From DASZTV01 sp035550655 (GTDB taxonomy: Bacteria > Actinomycetota > Actinomycetes > JAFAQI01): a stretch of DNA of 64,000 nucleotides. Positions 15,710-23,292 of this stretch are shown here, piece by piece (within the stretch, counting starts at the first letter, position 1; every line of letters starts with the position of its first letter). Under the pieces are notes generated by a model that had not been told where the DNA came from, did no database searches, and saw only the letters and a program-made list of their open reading frames with translations. The translations under genes were made by a program, and so were the position numbers. The stretch covers positions 1-64,000 of the forward strand of contig DASZOU010000034.1 of the NCBI GenBank assembly GCA_035550655.1. Direction: 5' to 3'.

Positions 15710-16977
15710 GTCCGTCCCTTGGTCATGGTGAGCTGTGCGACGTCGAGGTAGCCGGCTCGGAACCCGGCCTCGCAGTAGGCGAGGTAGAAGCGCCACATGC
15801 GCCGGAACATCGCATCGAATCCGAGGGCGTCGATCGCATCGCTCGCGGCGTCGAACGTCTCGCGCCAGCGCCGCAGCGTCTCGGCATAGGACTGGCCGAA
15901 CGCCATGATTTCGGTGATCTGCAGTGAGGTGTGAGACCGGGTGATCCGCTCGATCGCGTCGAGCGACGGGATCAGACCGCCCGGGAAGATGTACTTGTGC
16001 ATCCAGGTGTAGGAGCGGCGCGAGGCCAGCATGCGCTGATGCGGCATCACGATCGCCTGTAGCCCGATCCGGCCATCGGGCGCGAGCCGTTGGTCGAGCA
16101 CCTCGAAGAAGGTCTGCCACCAGCGCTCGCCCACCGCCTCGATCATCTCCACGCTCACGATGGCGTCGTACTCACCGGGGATGTCGCGGTAGTCGCAGAG
16201 CCGTACGTCGACCAGGCCGGCAACGCCGGCGGCTTTCGCGCGCTCGACGGCGAGCGAGGCTTGTTCTTGCGAGAGCGTGATGGTGGTGACAGCCGCGCCG
16301 CGTCGGGCGGCGCGGATCGCGAGCTCGCCCCATCCCGTCCCGATCTCGAGCACCCGGCTGCCGTGCCCCACGCCGGCTTGGTCGAGCAACCGATCGATCT
16401 TGCGCCGCTGGGCCTCCGCGAGCATCTCCGACTCCGGACGGTCGAACAGCGCCGACGAGTACGTCATCGTCTCGTCGAGAAAGAGCGCGAACAGCTCGTT
16501 GGACAGGTCGTAGTGCCGCGAGATGTTCCGCCGGGCGCCGTGCCGGTCGTTGGCCTCCGCTGCCGGCTGGCGCGCGTCGTAGAGGTGGCGAAGCCACTGC
16601 AGCCGCGCCGGGATCAGTGATCCGACGTCGCGTGCGAGTGGCGTGATCGCCGCGACGAGGTCGGGTGCGTCCCAGTCGCCGGCCATGTACGCCTCGCCGA
16701 ACCCGATCTTGCCGTCGCGGCCGAGGCGGTCGAAGAACCGCGCCGGGGAGATGATCCGCATCGCCGGGGCGTCGGAGGGACCGAGGTGCGTCCCGTCCGG
16801 CAGGTCGACCCGAAGCCCGGCGCGCCGGGCGATTCGTCGCATCACGATCTTCGCAACGATCGACCGCATCGGCGCGTGCCTTGGCGGGTTCAGCTCTGGC
16901 CATCGCTGGGCGTCCGAGGTGCGCCCGGCTGCCGGCGTGGTCGCGGACGAGTGCTTCGCCGGGTCGACGATCGTCAT
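15706..16977 (-). CDS. Cyclopropane-fatty-acid synthase-like SAM methyltransferase (copy 1, UfaA1-like)
   Basis: 423 aa from the ATG at 16977 (ATGA overlap with the DUF1365 stop). Motifs: VLEIGTGWGELAIRAA for SAM, TMTYSSALF before it, SVEMIEAVG in place of the EHVG loop, and YTWMHKYIFPGGLIPS. These match the UfaA1-type branch of the family, which in mycobacteria sits in the sigK locus. Like its neighbour it has Ser where classic CFA synthases have Cys (YSS). It likely acts on unsaturated acyl chains of membrane lipids at the cytoplasmic face. The two copies differ strongly, so they probably have different products or steps. Confidence 0.87.
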   Translation of the reverse strand: MTIVDPAKHSSATTPAAGRTSDAQRWPELNPPRHAPMRSIVAKIVMRRIARRAGLRVDLPDGTHLGPSDAPAMRIISPARFFDRLGRDGKIGFGEAYMAGDWDAPDLVAAITPLARDVGSLIPARLQWLRHLYDARQPAAEANDRHGARRNISRHYDLSNELFALFLDETMTYSSALFDRPESEMLAEAQRRKIDRLLDQAGVGHGSRVLEIGTGWGELAIRAARRGAAVTTITLSQEQASLAVERAKAAGVAGLVDVRLCDYRDIPGEYDAIVSVEMIEAVGERWWQTFFEVLDQRLAPDGRIGLQAIVMPHQRMLASRRSYTWMHKYIFPGGLIPSLDAIERITRSHTSLQITEIMAFGQSYAETLRRWRETFDAASDAIDALGFDAMFRRMWRFYLAYCEAGFRAGYLDVAQLTMTKGRT

Positions 16978-17639
16978 CGCGGCACCACCGCCAGGCCGCG
17001 CCGCCACAACCGGATGCCCTGCCAGCGAATCAGGGCGGACACCCGAAGCGGTGCAACCGGGTAACGCGCCCACATCCGCAACATCGCGCCCGCCGTCGCC
17101 GGGCGCCGCTCACCCGCCATCGTGGCGACGAAGCGCTCGCCCTCGGCGCGGTGCAGCGTCACCGAGACGGACAGCCGTTCGCCCGGCTCGGTCACGTGTA
17201 TCCGGTAGTGGCCGTCGACGGGGTAGAACGGCGACACGTAGAGCTCCTTGTCCGTATCGGCGTGGCCGGTCGCGTCGAGCTGCAGCACGTAGGCGTGGCG
17301 GCCGCCGTACGTGTTGTGCACCTCGGCGACCACGGCCGCGAGACTGTCGTCGCGGTAGCACCAGAAGATGCTGATCGGGTTGAAGACGTAGCCGAGCACG
17401 CGAGCGTTCGCGAGCATGAGGATGCGGTCCGCGACGATCCCGGATGTCGCGAGCTGCGCGCGTACGTCGACGTGGTCGCGAGCATCGAAGCTCGCGAGCG
17501 CACGCAGCGGCCGCGGCAACTTCGGCGGGTGATCGATGTCGATGAGCCAGGAGAAGCTCCGGTAGCGAAACACGTTGCGGACCGGGCTCAACCGGGTGTG
17601 GCGAATCGTCAGGTCGTACAGCGCCGGCGCGGTGCTCAC
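16974..17639 (-). CDS. DUF1365 family protein
   Basis: 221 aa from a GTG at 17639 that overlaps the FAD gene stop (GTGA); longer upstream reading lies in that gene. It starts with LYDLTIRHTRLSPVRNVFRYRSF and has NPISIFWCYRDD and VAEVHNTYGGRHAYVL, hallmarks of DUF1365. The activity of the family is not known. It is nearly always found with an FAD amine-oxidase-like protein and a CFA-type methyltransferase, in proteobacteria within singlet-oxygen-type ECF sigma regulons and in mycobacteria near sigK. Role inferred: a step in modification of unsaturated fatty acids. Confidence 0.85.
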   Translation of the reverse strand: MSTAPALYDLTIRHTRLSPVRNVFRYRSFSWLIDIDHPPKLPRPLRALASFDARDHVDVRAQLATSGIVADRILMLANARVLGYVFNPISIFWCYRDDSLAAVVAEVHNTYGGRHAYVLQLDATGHADTDKELYVSPFYPVDGHYRIHVTEPGERLSVSVTLHRAEGERFVATMAGERRPATAGAMLRMWARYPVAPLRVSALIRWQGIRLWRRGLAVVPR

Positions 17640-18895
17640 CACTTGACCCCGAAGCTCGCCGCGGCCTCGACGCCCGATCGGCACCCGTCTTCGTGGAAGC
17701 CCCACCCGTGATATGCGCCCGCGAACGCGGTGCGGTCCCGGTTGAGCGCCGGTAGCCACCGCTGCGCGGTCACCGACTCGCGAGTGAAGATCGGGTGTTC
17801 GTAGACCATCTCGGCGATGATCGCCTCGGGCGCGATGTCGGTGGTGGGATTCAACGTCACGATGTGCCGGGTGGCGGTGGGGAGCCGCTGCAGCCGGGTG
17901 AGGTCGTAGGACACCAGCACCTGCTCGGTCTTCGCCTCGCACGCGGGCAGGAAGTAGTTCCAGGACGCCCGGGCGCGGGGCGCCGCGGGCAGGGTTGTGG
18001 CGTCGGTGTGGAGCACCGTGGGGTTTCGCGAGTACGTGAAAGCACCAAGCGCCGCCCGCTCCGCGTCGGTGGGATCGGCGAGCAGCGACAGCGCGGTGTC
18101 GGCGTGGGTCGCCACGACGACTCTGTCGAAGCTGTGCACGATGTCACCGTCGTCGCGGACCTCTACCCCGTCGGCGTGACGTGCCACGGCCCGGACCGGC
18201 GACGCGGTCTCCACCGCGCTCAGCTGCTTCGCGGCGCGCTCGACGTAGGTGCGGCTCCCGCCGACCACTGTCCGCCACTGCGGCGACCCGGTGACCGAGA
18301 GCGCGCCATGGTTGGACAGGAACGCGAACAGGTACCGAGCTGGGTAGCGCAGCGAGTCGCCCGCCCCGGCCGACCACACGGCGGAGACGAGCGGGATGAC
18401 GAAGTGGGAGATGAAGTACGAGGTGTAGCCCCCCGCGCGCAGGAAGCCGCCAAGCGTTGTCGCGTCGTCTCCGGCCTCCAGGTGACGCCGCGCCGCGCGG
18501 TGAAACCGGGTGACCTCGGTGAGCATCCGGAGGTACGCGGGCCTCGCCAGCGACCGCGGCCGCGCGAACAGGCCACCGAGGCCGCGAGCGCCCGCATATT
18601 CCAAGCCGCATTCGCGGCAGGACACCGACATGCTCATCTCGGTCGCCTGGGTCGTGACGCCGAGCTCGCCGAAGAGCCGCAGCAGGGCCGGGTAGGTGGC
18701 CTCGTTGTGGACGATGAAGCCGCTGTCCACGGCGACGAGGCCGGCGTCCGAGGTCACGACGTCATGCGTGTGCGCATGACCGCCGAGCCGCGGTTCGGCC
18801 TCGAACAAGGTCACGTCGTACTGTCGCTGGAGGAGGTAGGCGGCGGTGAGCCCGGCTACGCCGGCTCCCACCACCGCAACCCGATGTCGTGCCAC
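17636..18895 (-). CDS. FAD-dependent amine-oxidase-like oxidoreductase (COG2907 type)
   Basis: 419 aa from the GTG at 18895 giving (V)ARHRVAVVGAGVAGLTAAYL, the FAD Rossmann motif at the very start; further upstream reading would cross the divergent promoter. Other family phrases: FEAEPRLGGHAHT, VDSGFIVHNEATYP and SWNYFLPACE. It is a flavoprotein of the NAD/FAD-binding amine-oxidase-like group, seen in mycobacteria beside sigK. Likely oxidises or isomerises an acyl intermediate with the following DUF1365 and methyltransferases (inference). No Shine-Dalgarno precedes the GTG; a promoter-like element ends 7 nt before it, so the mRNA is probably leaderless. Confidence 0.87.
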   Translation of the reverse strand: MARHRVAVVGAGVAGLTAAYLLQRQYDVTLFEAEPRLGGHAHTHDVVTSDAGLVAVDSGFIVHNEATYPALLRLFGELGVTTQATEMSMSVSCRECGLEYAGARGLGGLFARPRSLARPAYLRMLTEVTRFHRAARRHLEAGDDATTLGGFLRAGGYTSYFISHFVIPLVSAVWSAGAGDSLRYPARYLFAFLSNHGALSVTGSPQWRTVVGGSRTYVERAAKQLSAVETASPVRAVARHADGVEVRDDGDIVHSFDRVVVATHADTALSLLADPTDAERAALGAFTYSRNPTVLHTDATTLPAAPRARASWNYFLPACEAKTEQVLVSYDLTRLQRLPTATRHIVTLNPTTDIAPEAIIAEMVYEHPIFTRESVTAQRWLPALNRDRTAFAGAYHGWGFHEDGCRSGVEAAASFGVKW

Positions 18896-18902
18896 GTATC
18901 GG

Positions 18903-18929
18903 TTTCGTCGGTGGTCGAGATTCGGATCA
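18903..18929 (-). promoter_or_regulatory. ECF-type promoter candidate for the FAD/DUF1365/CFA operon
   Basis: On the minus strand TGATCC (18929-18924), 15 bases, then ACGAAA (18908-18903), followed by 7 bases and the GTG start at 18895. The mirrored element on the plus strand has the same layout, so chance is unlikely. TGATCC is also the -35 element known for sigma-E/ChrR-type promoters, and ACGAAT is close to the CCGAAT -10 reported for mycobacterial SigK. Confidence 0.72.
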
Positions 18930-18953
18930 CCCGCCCGGCCGGGTGTGATCCGA
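18922..18953. repeat. Inverted repeat formed by the two divergent -35 elements
   Basis: TCGGATCAC, 14 bases, GTGATCCGA: perfect 9-bp arms centred between the divergent genes. The arms contain the two TGATCC hexamers. It may simply be two back-to-back promoters, or it may also bind a dimeric regulator that acts on both. Confidence 0.8.
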
Positions 18954-18972
18954 TCTGGGAGGAGCGACGAAT
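18946..18972 (+). promoter_or_regulatory. ECF-type promoter candidate for the sigma/anti-sigma operon
   Basis: TGATCC (18946-18951), 15 bases, ACGAAT (18967-18972), then 7 bases to an in-frame GTG at 18980. Same elements, spacing and start distance as the divergent promoter, which supports positive autoregulation by the sigma factor and a leaderless transcript. Confidence 0.72.
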
Positions 18973-18979
18973 ACCGCGT

Positions 18980-19588
18980 GTGCTGATGGATCAGATCGAG
19001 GGCGGGGCCCAGGTGCGTGTCGAAGGCCAGGAGGACGCCGTCCTGCTGCGCGATGTCGCTCGTGGCAGCGAGGCCGCACTCGAGATCATCTACAACCGAT
19101 ACGGCCCCGCGTGCTACCGCTTGGCGCGGCGCATCCTTGCCGACGGGCACCTGGCCGAAGACGTCGTCCAGCAGGTTTTCCTTGCGCTTTGGCAGGGTTC
19201 GGGATACGACCCGAGCCGAGGCGCGCTGAGTACATGGCTGCTCGGCATCACGCACCACAAGGCCGTCGACATGGTCCGCCATCAGGAGCGGCGGCGGGCC
19301 GACCGGCTGGGGCCGGCGCAGGCCGAGATCGTTGCCGCCGGGCCCGAACCTGATGAGGTCGCCTGGGAGAGTCTTCGGGCGATCCAGGCGCGCGACGCGT
19401 TGCGCACCCTCTCCGGTGAGCACCGAGAGGTTCTGCTGCTGGCCTACTACGGCGGCTTCACCCAAAGTGAGATTGCCGAGATGACCGGCTTGCCGCTCGG
19501 CACCGTCAAGAGCCGAACGCTGCACGCGATGCGCAGGCTGCGCGCCACGCTCGCATCTAGTCTCGGCGACGAGGGGGAGACCCGATGA
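18980..19588 (+). CDS. sigK: ECF sigma factor, SigK-like
   Basis: 202 aa if translation starts at the GTG at 18980 (V-L-M-D-Q); an ATG two codons later is the alternative. Neither has a Shine-Dalgarno, and the GTG matches the leaderless layout of the divergent gene. Region 2 runs about residues 28-95 (LAEDVVQQVFLALWQG, LLGITHHKAVDMVRHQERRR) and region 4 about 130-185 (SEIAEMTGLPLGTVKSRTLHAM). The gene overlaps an RskA-like anti-sigma gene (ATGA) and faces FAD/DUF1365/CFA genes, the combination of the mycobacterial sigK locus. The symbol is used on that basis; strict orthology is not shown. Confidence 0.82.
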   Translation: MLMDQIEGGAQVRVEGQEDAVLLRDVARGSEAALEIIYNRYGPACYRLARRILADGHLAEDVVQQVFLALWQGSGYDPSRGALSTWLLGITHHKAVDMVRHQERRRADRLGPAQAEIVAAGPEPDEVAWESLRAIQARDALRTLSGEHREVLLLAYYGGFTQSEIAEMTGLPLGTVKSRTLHAMRRLRATLASSLGDEGETR

Positions 19589-20319
19589 CGCAGCAGCCTG
19601 ACGACCACACGATCTGGCAGGAGCTGGTGGCCGGGTACGCGCTCAACGCGCTCGACCCCGCCGACGAGGCCGCGTTGGTCGCCCACCTGGACGGCTGCGC
19701 CGCCTGCCGCGCCGAGCGCGACGAGTACGCCCTCACCGCATCCCACCTTGCGGCGCTCGCCGACGACGAGTCCGACAGCGTGCCGGCCTGGTCCGCGATC
19801 CGCGGCGCCGTTGTCGGCGATGCCGCGGACGTCGTGTCGCTCGAGGACCGAAGCCGGCGCCGCCGCGTCGGGCAGCGCGTCCTCGCCGCTGCCGCTGCCG
19901 TGATCGTCGTCACCGGCGCCTCGGTTGCGGGCTGGCAGGCCTTCGGCTCGGGCAGTGGCGGTCCGCACCGCGCTGTGGCCGCCGGTTGCGTGGGCATCAA
20001 GTCGTGCTCCGAGATCGCGCTGCGCTCATCGGACGGCGTCCACCGCGCTACCGTCATCGTGTCCGGCGGGGTTGCCCGCATGCAGCCGGTCGCAATGAGC
20101 CGACCCGCCAGTGGCCGGACCTACGTGCTGTGGCAGCTTCCGCGCGGCGGCGCGCCGATCCCGCTGACCGAGTTCGCCTCGGCGACGGCGCCCTCCAGCA
20201 GCTCACGGCTGCCGGTGCCACTTTCGCAGACCACCGCCTTCGCGGTCAGCATCGAGCGCGCTGACGTGCATCCCACCCAGCCGACGGACGTCGTGGCGAT
20301 CGGCAGCGTCAGCACCTGA
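19585..20319 (+). CDS. rskA: RskA-like membrane anti-sigma factor
   Basis: 244 aa. The cytoplasmic N-terminus has the H-x3-C-x2-C motif (HLDGCAAC, about residues 34-41) of zinc-type anti-sigma domains. One membrane helix (about 97-117) is followed by an extracytoplasmic RskA domain ending at 244. RskA binds SigK and is cleaved by regulated proteolysis upon a signal. The ATGA overlap with the sigma gene keeps stoichiometry. An extra CVGIKSCS pair of cysteines just outside the membrane might form a redox-sensitive disulfide (inference). Confidence 0.87.
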   Translation: MTQQPDDHTIWQELVAGYALNALDPADEAALVAHLDGCAACRAERDEYALTASHLAALADDESDSVPAWSAIRGAVVGDAADVVSLEDRSRRRRVGQRVLAAAAAVIVVTGASVAGWQAFGSGSGGPHRAVAAGCVGIKSCSEIALRSSDGVHRATVIVSGGVARMQPVAMSRPASGRTYVLWQLPRGGAPIPLTEFASATAPSSSSRLPVPLSQTTAFAVSIERADVHPTQPTDVVAIGSVST

Positions 20320-20331
20320 CGGCGCCGACCG

Positions 20332-22143
20332 CTATTCGGAGCCGCCGGGAAGCTTCTCCTTCACGTGCTCCGTGACCTCGGACAGCTTGCCCTTGAAGCC
20401 CTTCGTCGCAATACCCACCGCGTCCTCGTCGCCGTGCGCGAGACCCTTCGCGGTCTTCTTGAACATCGAGACCTTGACGTGCGGTGGCAACGCGACGATC
20501 TGCGGGTCGGTCCGGAACTCCAGCAGCACCGGCTTGCCCGCGGCGAGAGCGCGGTCCCAGGCCGGGCCGACGTCCTCAGGACGCTCGACCTTGATCCCCT
20601 CGAAGCCGAGCAGCCTGGCGTACTCGGCGGCAGGGAAGTACGGCAGCGTCTGGGTGTCCGGATTCTTCGGGTCGCCCGCCATTGCGCGCTGCTCCATCGA
20701 GACCTGGTTGAGGTCGTCATTGCCGAGTACGAGGAAGACCAGGGTCGGGTTCTTCGCGGTCAGCTCGGCCACGTAGCGCTTCACCGTGAGCAGCTCGTTC
20801 ATGCCGAGCATGGTGAAAGCGCCGTCACCGGTCAATCCGATCACCGGCCGGTCCGGATGGGCGAACTTCGCGCTGATCGCGTAGGGAACGCCAGGGCACA
20901 TCGTGGCGAGTGTCCCTGACAACGAGCCGCGCATCCCCTCTCGCAGCTGGCAGTACCGCGCGTACCAGTTCGTCGCAGACCCGCTGTCGGAGGTGATGAT
21001 GACGTTGTCGGGAAGCCGCTTGTTCAGCTCCCAGAAGACCAGTTCCGGGTTGACCGGGTCGGCGCTCTGATGGGCGCGGTCCTCCAGCACGCGGTCCCAC
21101 ACCTTGCGCTCGGCGATGATGTGGTCCTGCCACGAGCGGTCTTCCTTGTACTTCAACATCGGCAGCAGCGCCTGCAGCGTGTCCTTGGCGTCGCCCACAA
21201 GTGAGACGTCGTTCGGGTAGCGCACGCCGATGAGCGAGCCGTCGATGTCGATCTCGACGCACTTCGCGTCGCCCTCGGCCGGCAACCACTCGGAGTAAGG
21301 GAAGGACGTGCCGATCATGAACAGCGTGTCGCAGCCCATGATCATCTTGTGGCTTGCCTCGGTGCCGAGCAGGCCGATCCCGCCCGTGACGAAGGGCAGT
21401 GTGTCCGGCACCGTGTCCTTGCCGAGCAACGCCTTGGCGATGCCGCACCCGAGGGTGTCAGCCGCCTCGATGACCTCGCGGGTGGCGTCGCGCGCACCGG
21501 CACCGATGAGGATCGCGACCTTTTCGGCGGCGTTGAGGATCTCGGCGGCCTGACGCAGCAACGTCTCGTCCGGTACGGCGTGCGGCCGGTTCCAGCCGAC
21601 ACTCGTGAACACCGATCCGTGCTCGCGCGGCGGGTCGGCGTACTCCATCTCCCCGACGTCATCGGGCACGATCACCACCGCCGGACGGCGCTCCTCGTAT
21701 GCCGACTTGATCGCGCGATCGAGCACATGGCGCGCGGAGTGCTCGTCCATCACCGTCGACACGAATCCGGCCACGTCCTTGAACAACGTGGTCAGGTCGA
21801 TCTCCTGCTGGTAGTGCGCGCCCACTGACTGCCGCTTCTGCTGACCGACGATCGCCAGCACTGGCTGGTGGTCGAGCTTCGCGTCGTACAAGCCGTTGAG
21901 GAGATGGACCGCGCCGGGCCCGCTCGTCGCGATGCAGCATCCGATCTGCCCGGTGAACTTCGCGTGAGCACCGGCCATGAACGCCGCCATCTCCTCATGG
22001 CGGACCTGGGTGAAGAAGGGGTCCTTGTCCTTCATCCGCGCGAAGGCTCCCAGGAAGGCGTTGATGCCATCACCCGGGTACCCGTACACCCGGTGGATGT
22101 CCCACTCGGTGAGGCGGTTGAGGATCCACTCGGCGACCTGCAT
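20332..22143 (-). CDS. Thiamine-pyrophosphate-requiring enzyme (acetolactate synthase/pyruvate oxidase-like)
   Basis: 603 aa from the ATG at 22143, which has AAGGAG at good distance; a GTG directly before it is less well spaced. N-terminal TPP domain (about 3-170) with the catalytic Glu in RHEEMAAFMAG; central domain (about 190-320); C-terminal TPP domain (about 375-545) with the GDGAFTMLGM...GNDDLN magnesium/TPP motif. It belongs to the acetolactate synthase/pyruvate oxidase superfamily, but the substrate is unclear. It is the third gene of a minus-strand set with an enolase-superfamily enzyme and an FAD/Fe-S oxidoreductase. It may act on a 2-keto acid made by that oxidoreductase (inference). 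Confidence 0.82.
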   Translation of the reverse strand: MQVAEWILNRLTEWDIHRVYGYPGDGINAFLGAFARMKDKDPFFTQVRHEEMAAFMAGAHAKFTGQIGCCIATSGPGAVHLLNGLYDAKLDHQPVLAIVGQQKRQSVGAHYQQEIDLTTLFKDVAGFVSTVMDEHSARHVLDRAIKSAYEERRPAVVIVPDDVGEMEYADPPREHGSVFTSVGWNRPHAVPDETLLRQAAEILNAAEKVAILIGAGARDATREVIEAADTLGCGIAKALLGKDTVPDTLPFVTGGIGLLGTEASHKMIMGCDTLFMIGTSFPYSEWLPAEGDAKCVEIDIDGSLIGVRYPNDVSLVGDAKDTLQALLPMLKYKEDRSWQDHIIAERKVWDRVLEDRAHQSADPVNPELVFWELNKRLPDNVIITSDSGSATNWYARYCQLREGMRGSLSGTLATMCPGVPYAISAKFAHPDRPVIGLTGDGAFTMLGMNELLTVKRYVAELTAKNPTLVFLVLGNDDLNQVSMEQRAMAGDPKNPDTQTLPYFPAAEYARLLGFEGIKVERPEDVGPAWDRALAAGKPVLLEFRTDPQIVALPPHVKVSMFKKTAKGLAHGDEDAVGIATKGFKGKLSEVTEHVKEKLPGGSE

Positions 22144-22185
22144 CACTGACTCCTTCTCGTTTGTTTCCGTCGTCTTGATGCCCGG

Positions 22186-23292
22186 TCAAGCGACCCGAAA
22201 CCGCTCCGCGTCGGCACGCTTGAAAGCCAGGCCGTGGCCGGGTCGGCCGCGGTCGGGCCGAAGCGCGCCACCGGGCTCGGGGGACAGGACGCCGTCGAAG
22301 AGCGTCGACTCGATCCGCACGTGGTCATGGAAGTACTCGAGGTGTCGCAACCGCCGTGCCACCGTGCTGACCTGCGCGGAGATCTGCGGCGCGCAGTGCG
22401 CCGACAGGTCGATCTCGTGGGCATCGGACAGCCCCGTGGCTGCGATGAAGCCGGTGATGCCGAGGCAGCGGGTGACATCTGCTTGGAGACAGTCAACGGC
22501 GCCGGCGGTGAGCATCGCGTCGAAGTACCAGGGGTTCCAGCCGTACTCACCGGCAGCGATGTCGATCCCGCCGGGAGCGCTTTCGCGAACCGACCGAAGC
22601 CCCGGAAGGTCATCGGAGCTGACCGGTTCCTCAAACCAACGGACGGCGTACTCGTCGCGGTATCGCCGGGACCAATCGATCGCCGTGCGCGGGGTGAACG
22701 CGCCGTTGGCGTCGACATACAGCTCGACGTCAGGCCCGATCGCGCTTCTCGCCGCCGCCAGCCGTTTGAGATCCGCGTCGGTGTCGCGGCCGACCTTGAT
22801 CTTGACCCGTGGAATGCCTGCCTCGACCCAGCCGCTGAGCTGCTCGGCGACCTGCTGCGCGTCGTATGAGGTGAAGCCGCCGCTGCCGTAGATGGGAGCT
22901 GCGTCATGGACGGCGTCGAGAGCGACGACGAGCGGGACGTCGAGCAGGCGCGCCTTTAGATCCCACAGTGCGATGTCCACCGCGCTAATCGCCATCGAGG
23001 CCAAGCCCGTCGCGCCGAAGTTGCGGACCGTTGCGACCATCTTCTGGTTCGCGGCGGCGACCTGGAATGCGTCGTGCCCCGTGATCGTCTCGGCCAGCTT
23101 GTCGTCGATCAACGACACGGTGGCCTGATGCGCGTAGGTGTAGCCGAGGCCGACCTCGTTGCCGGCACTTGCCTCGACGACCACGAGGGTGGTCGCGTCC
23201 CACTCAAGGGTGCCGTCGGACTCCGGCTGCTCGGTCGGGATGCGATATGCCGCAGCGGTCAGCCCGGTGATCGATGCGGCGGGACGGTTCAT
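22186..23292 (-). CDS. Enolase-superfamily (mandelate racemase/muconate lactonizing) enzyme
   Basis: 368 aa, ATG overlapping the stop of the upstream oxidoreductase (ATGA). The capping domain is about 1-125. In the barrel, RVKIKVG supplies the K-x-K pair, and metal ligands are in VDANGAF (Asp), WFEEPV (Glu) and AAGEYGW (Glu); a candidate His base is in LSAHCAPQ. The fold removes a proton next to a carboxylate to isomerise or dehydrate sugar acids or related acids. Substrate unknown. Genetic coupling to a lactate-dehydrogenase-like FAD/Fe-S protein and a TPP enzyme suggests catabolism of a hydroxy or sugar acid. Confidence 0.85.
   Translation of the reverse strand: MNRPAASITGLTAAAYRIPTEQPESDGTLEWDATTLVVVEASAGNEVGLGYTYAHQATVSLIDDKLAETITGHDAFQVAAANQKMVATVRNFGATGLASMAISAVDIALWDLKARLLDVPLVVALDAVHDAAPIYGSGGFTSYDAQQVAEQLSGWVEAGIPRVKIKVGRDTDADLKRLAAARSAIGPDVELYVDANGAFTPRTAIDWSRRYRDEYAVRWFEEPVSSDDLPGLRSVRESAPGGIDIAAGEYGWNPWYFDAMLTAGAVDCLQADVTRCLGITGFIAATGLSDAHEIDLSAHCAPQISAQVSTVARRLRHLEYFHDHVRIESTLFDGVLSPEPGGALRPDRGRPGHGLAFKRADAERFRVA

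Noticed and set aside
16978..17073. Longer N-terminus for the UfaA1-like methyltransferase
   Set aside because: It lies inside the DUF1365 gene; the ATGA overlap at 16974-16977 marks the start.
17795..18979. Long N-terminal extension of the SigK-like frame
   Set aside because: It would cross the divergent promoter and overlap the FAD gene antisense; ECF factors of this type begin near the residues after 18980.
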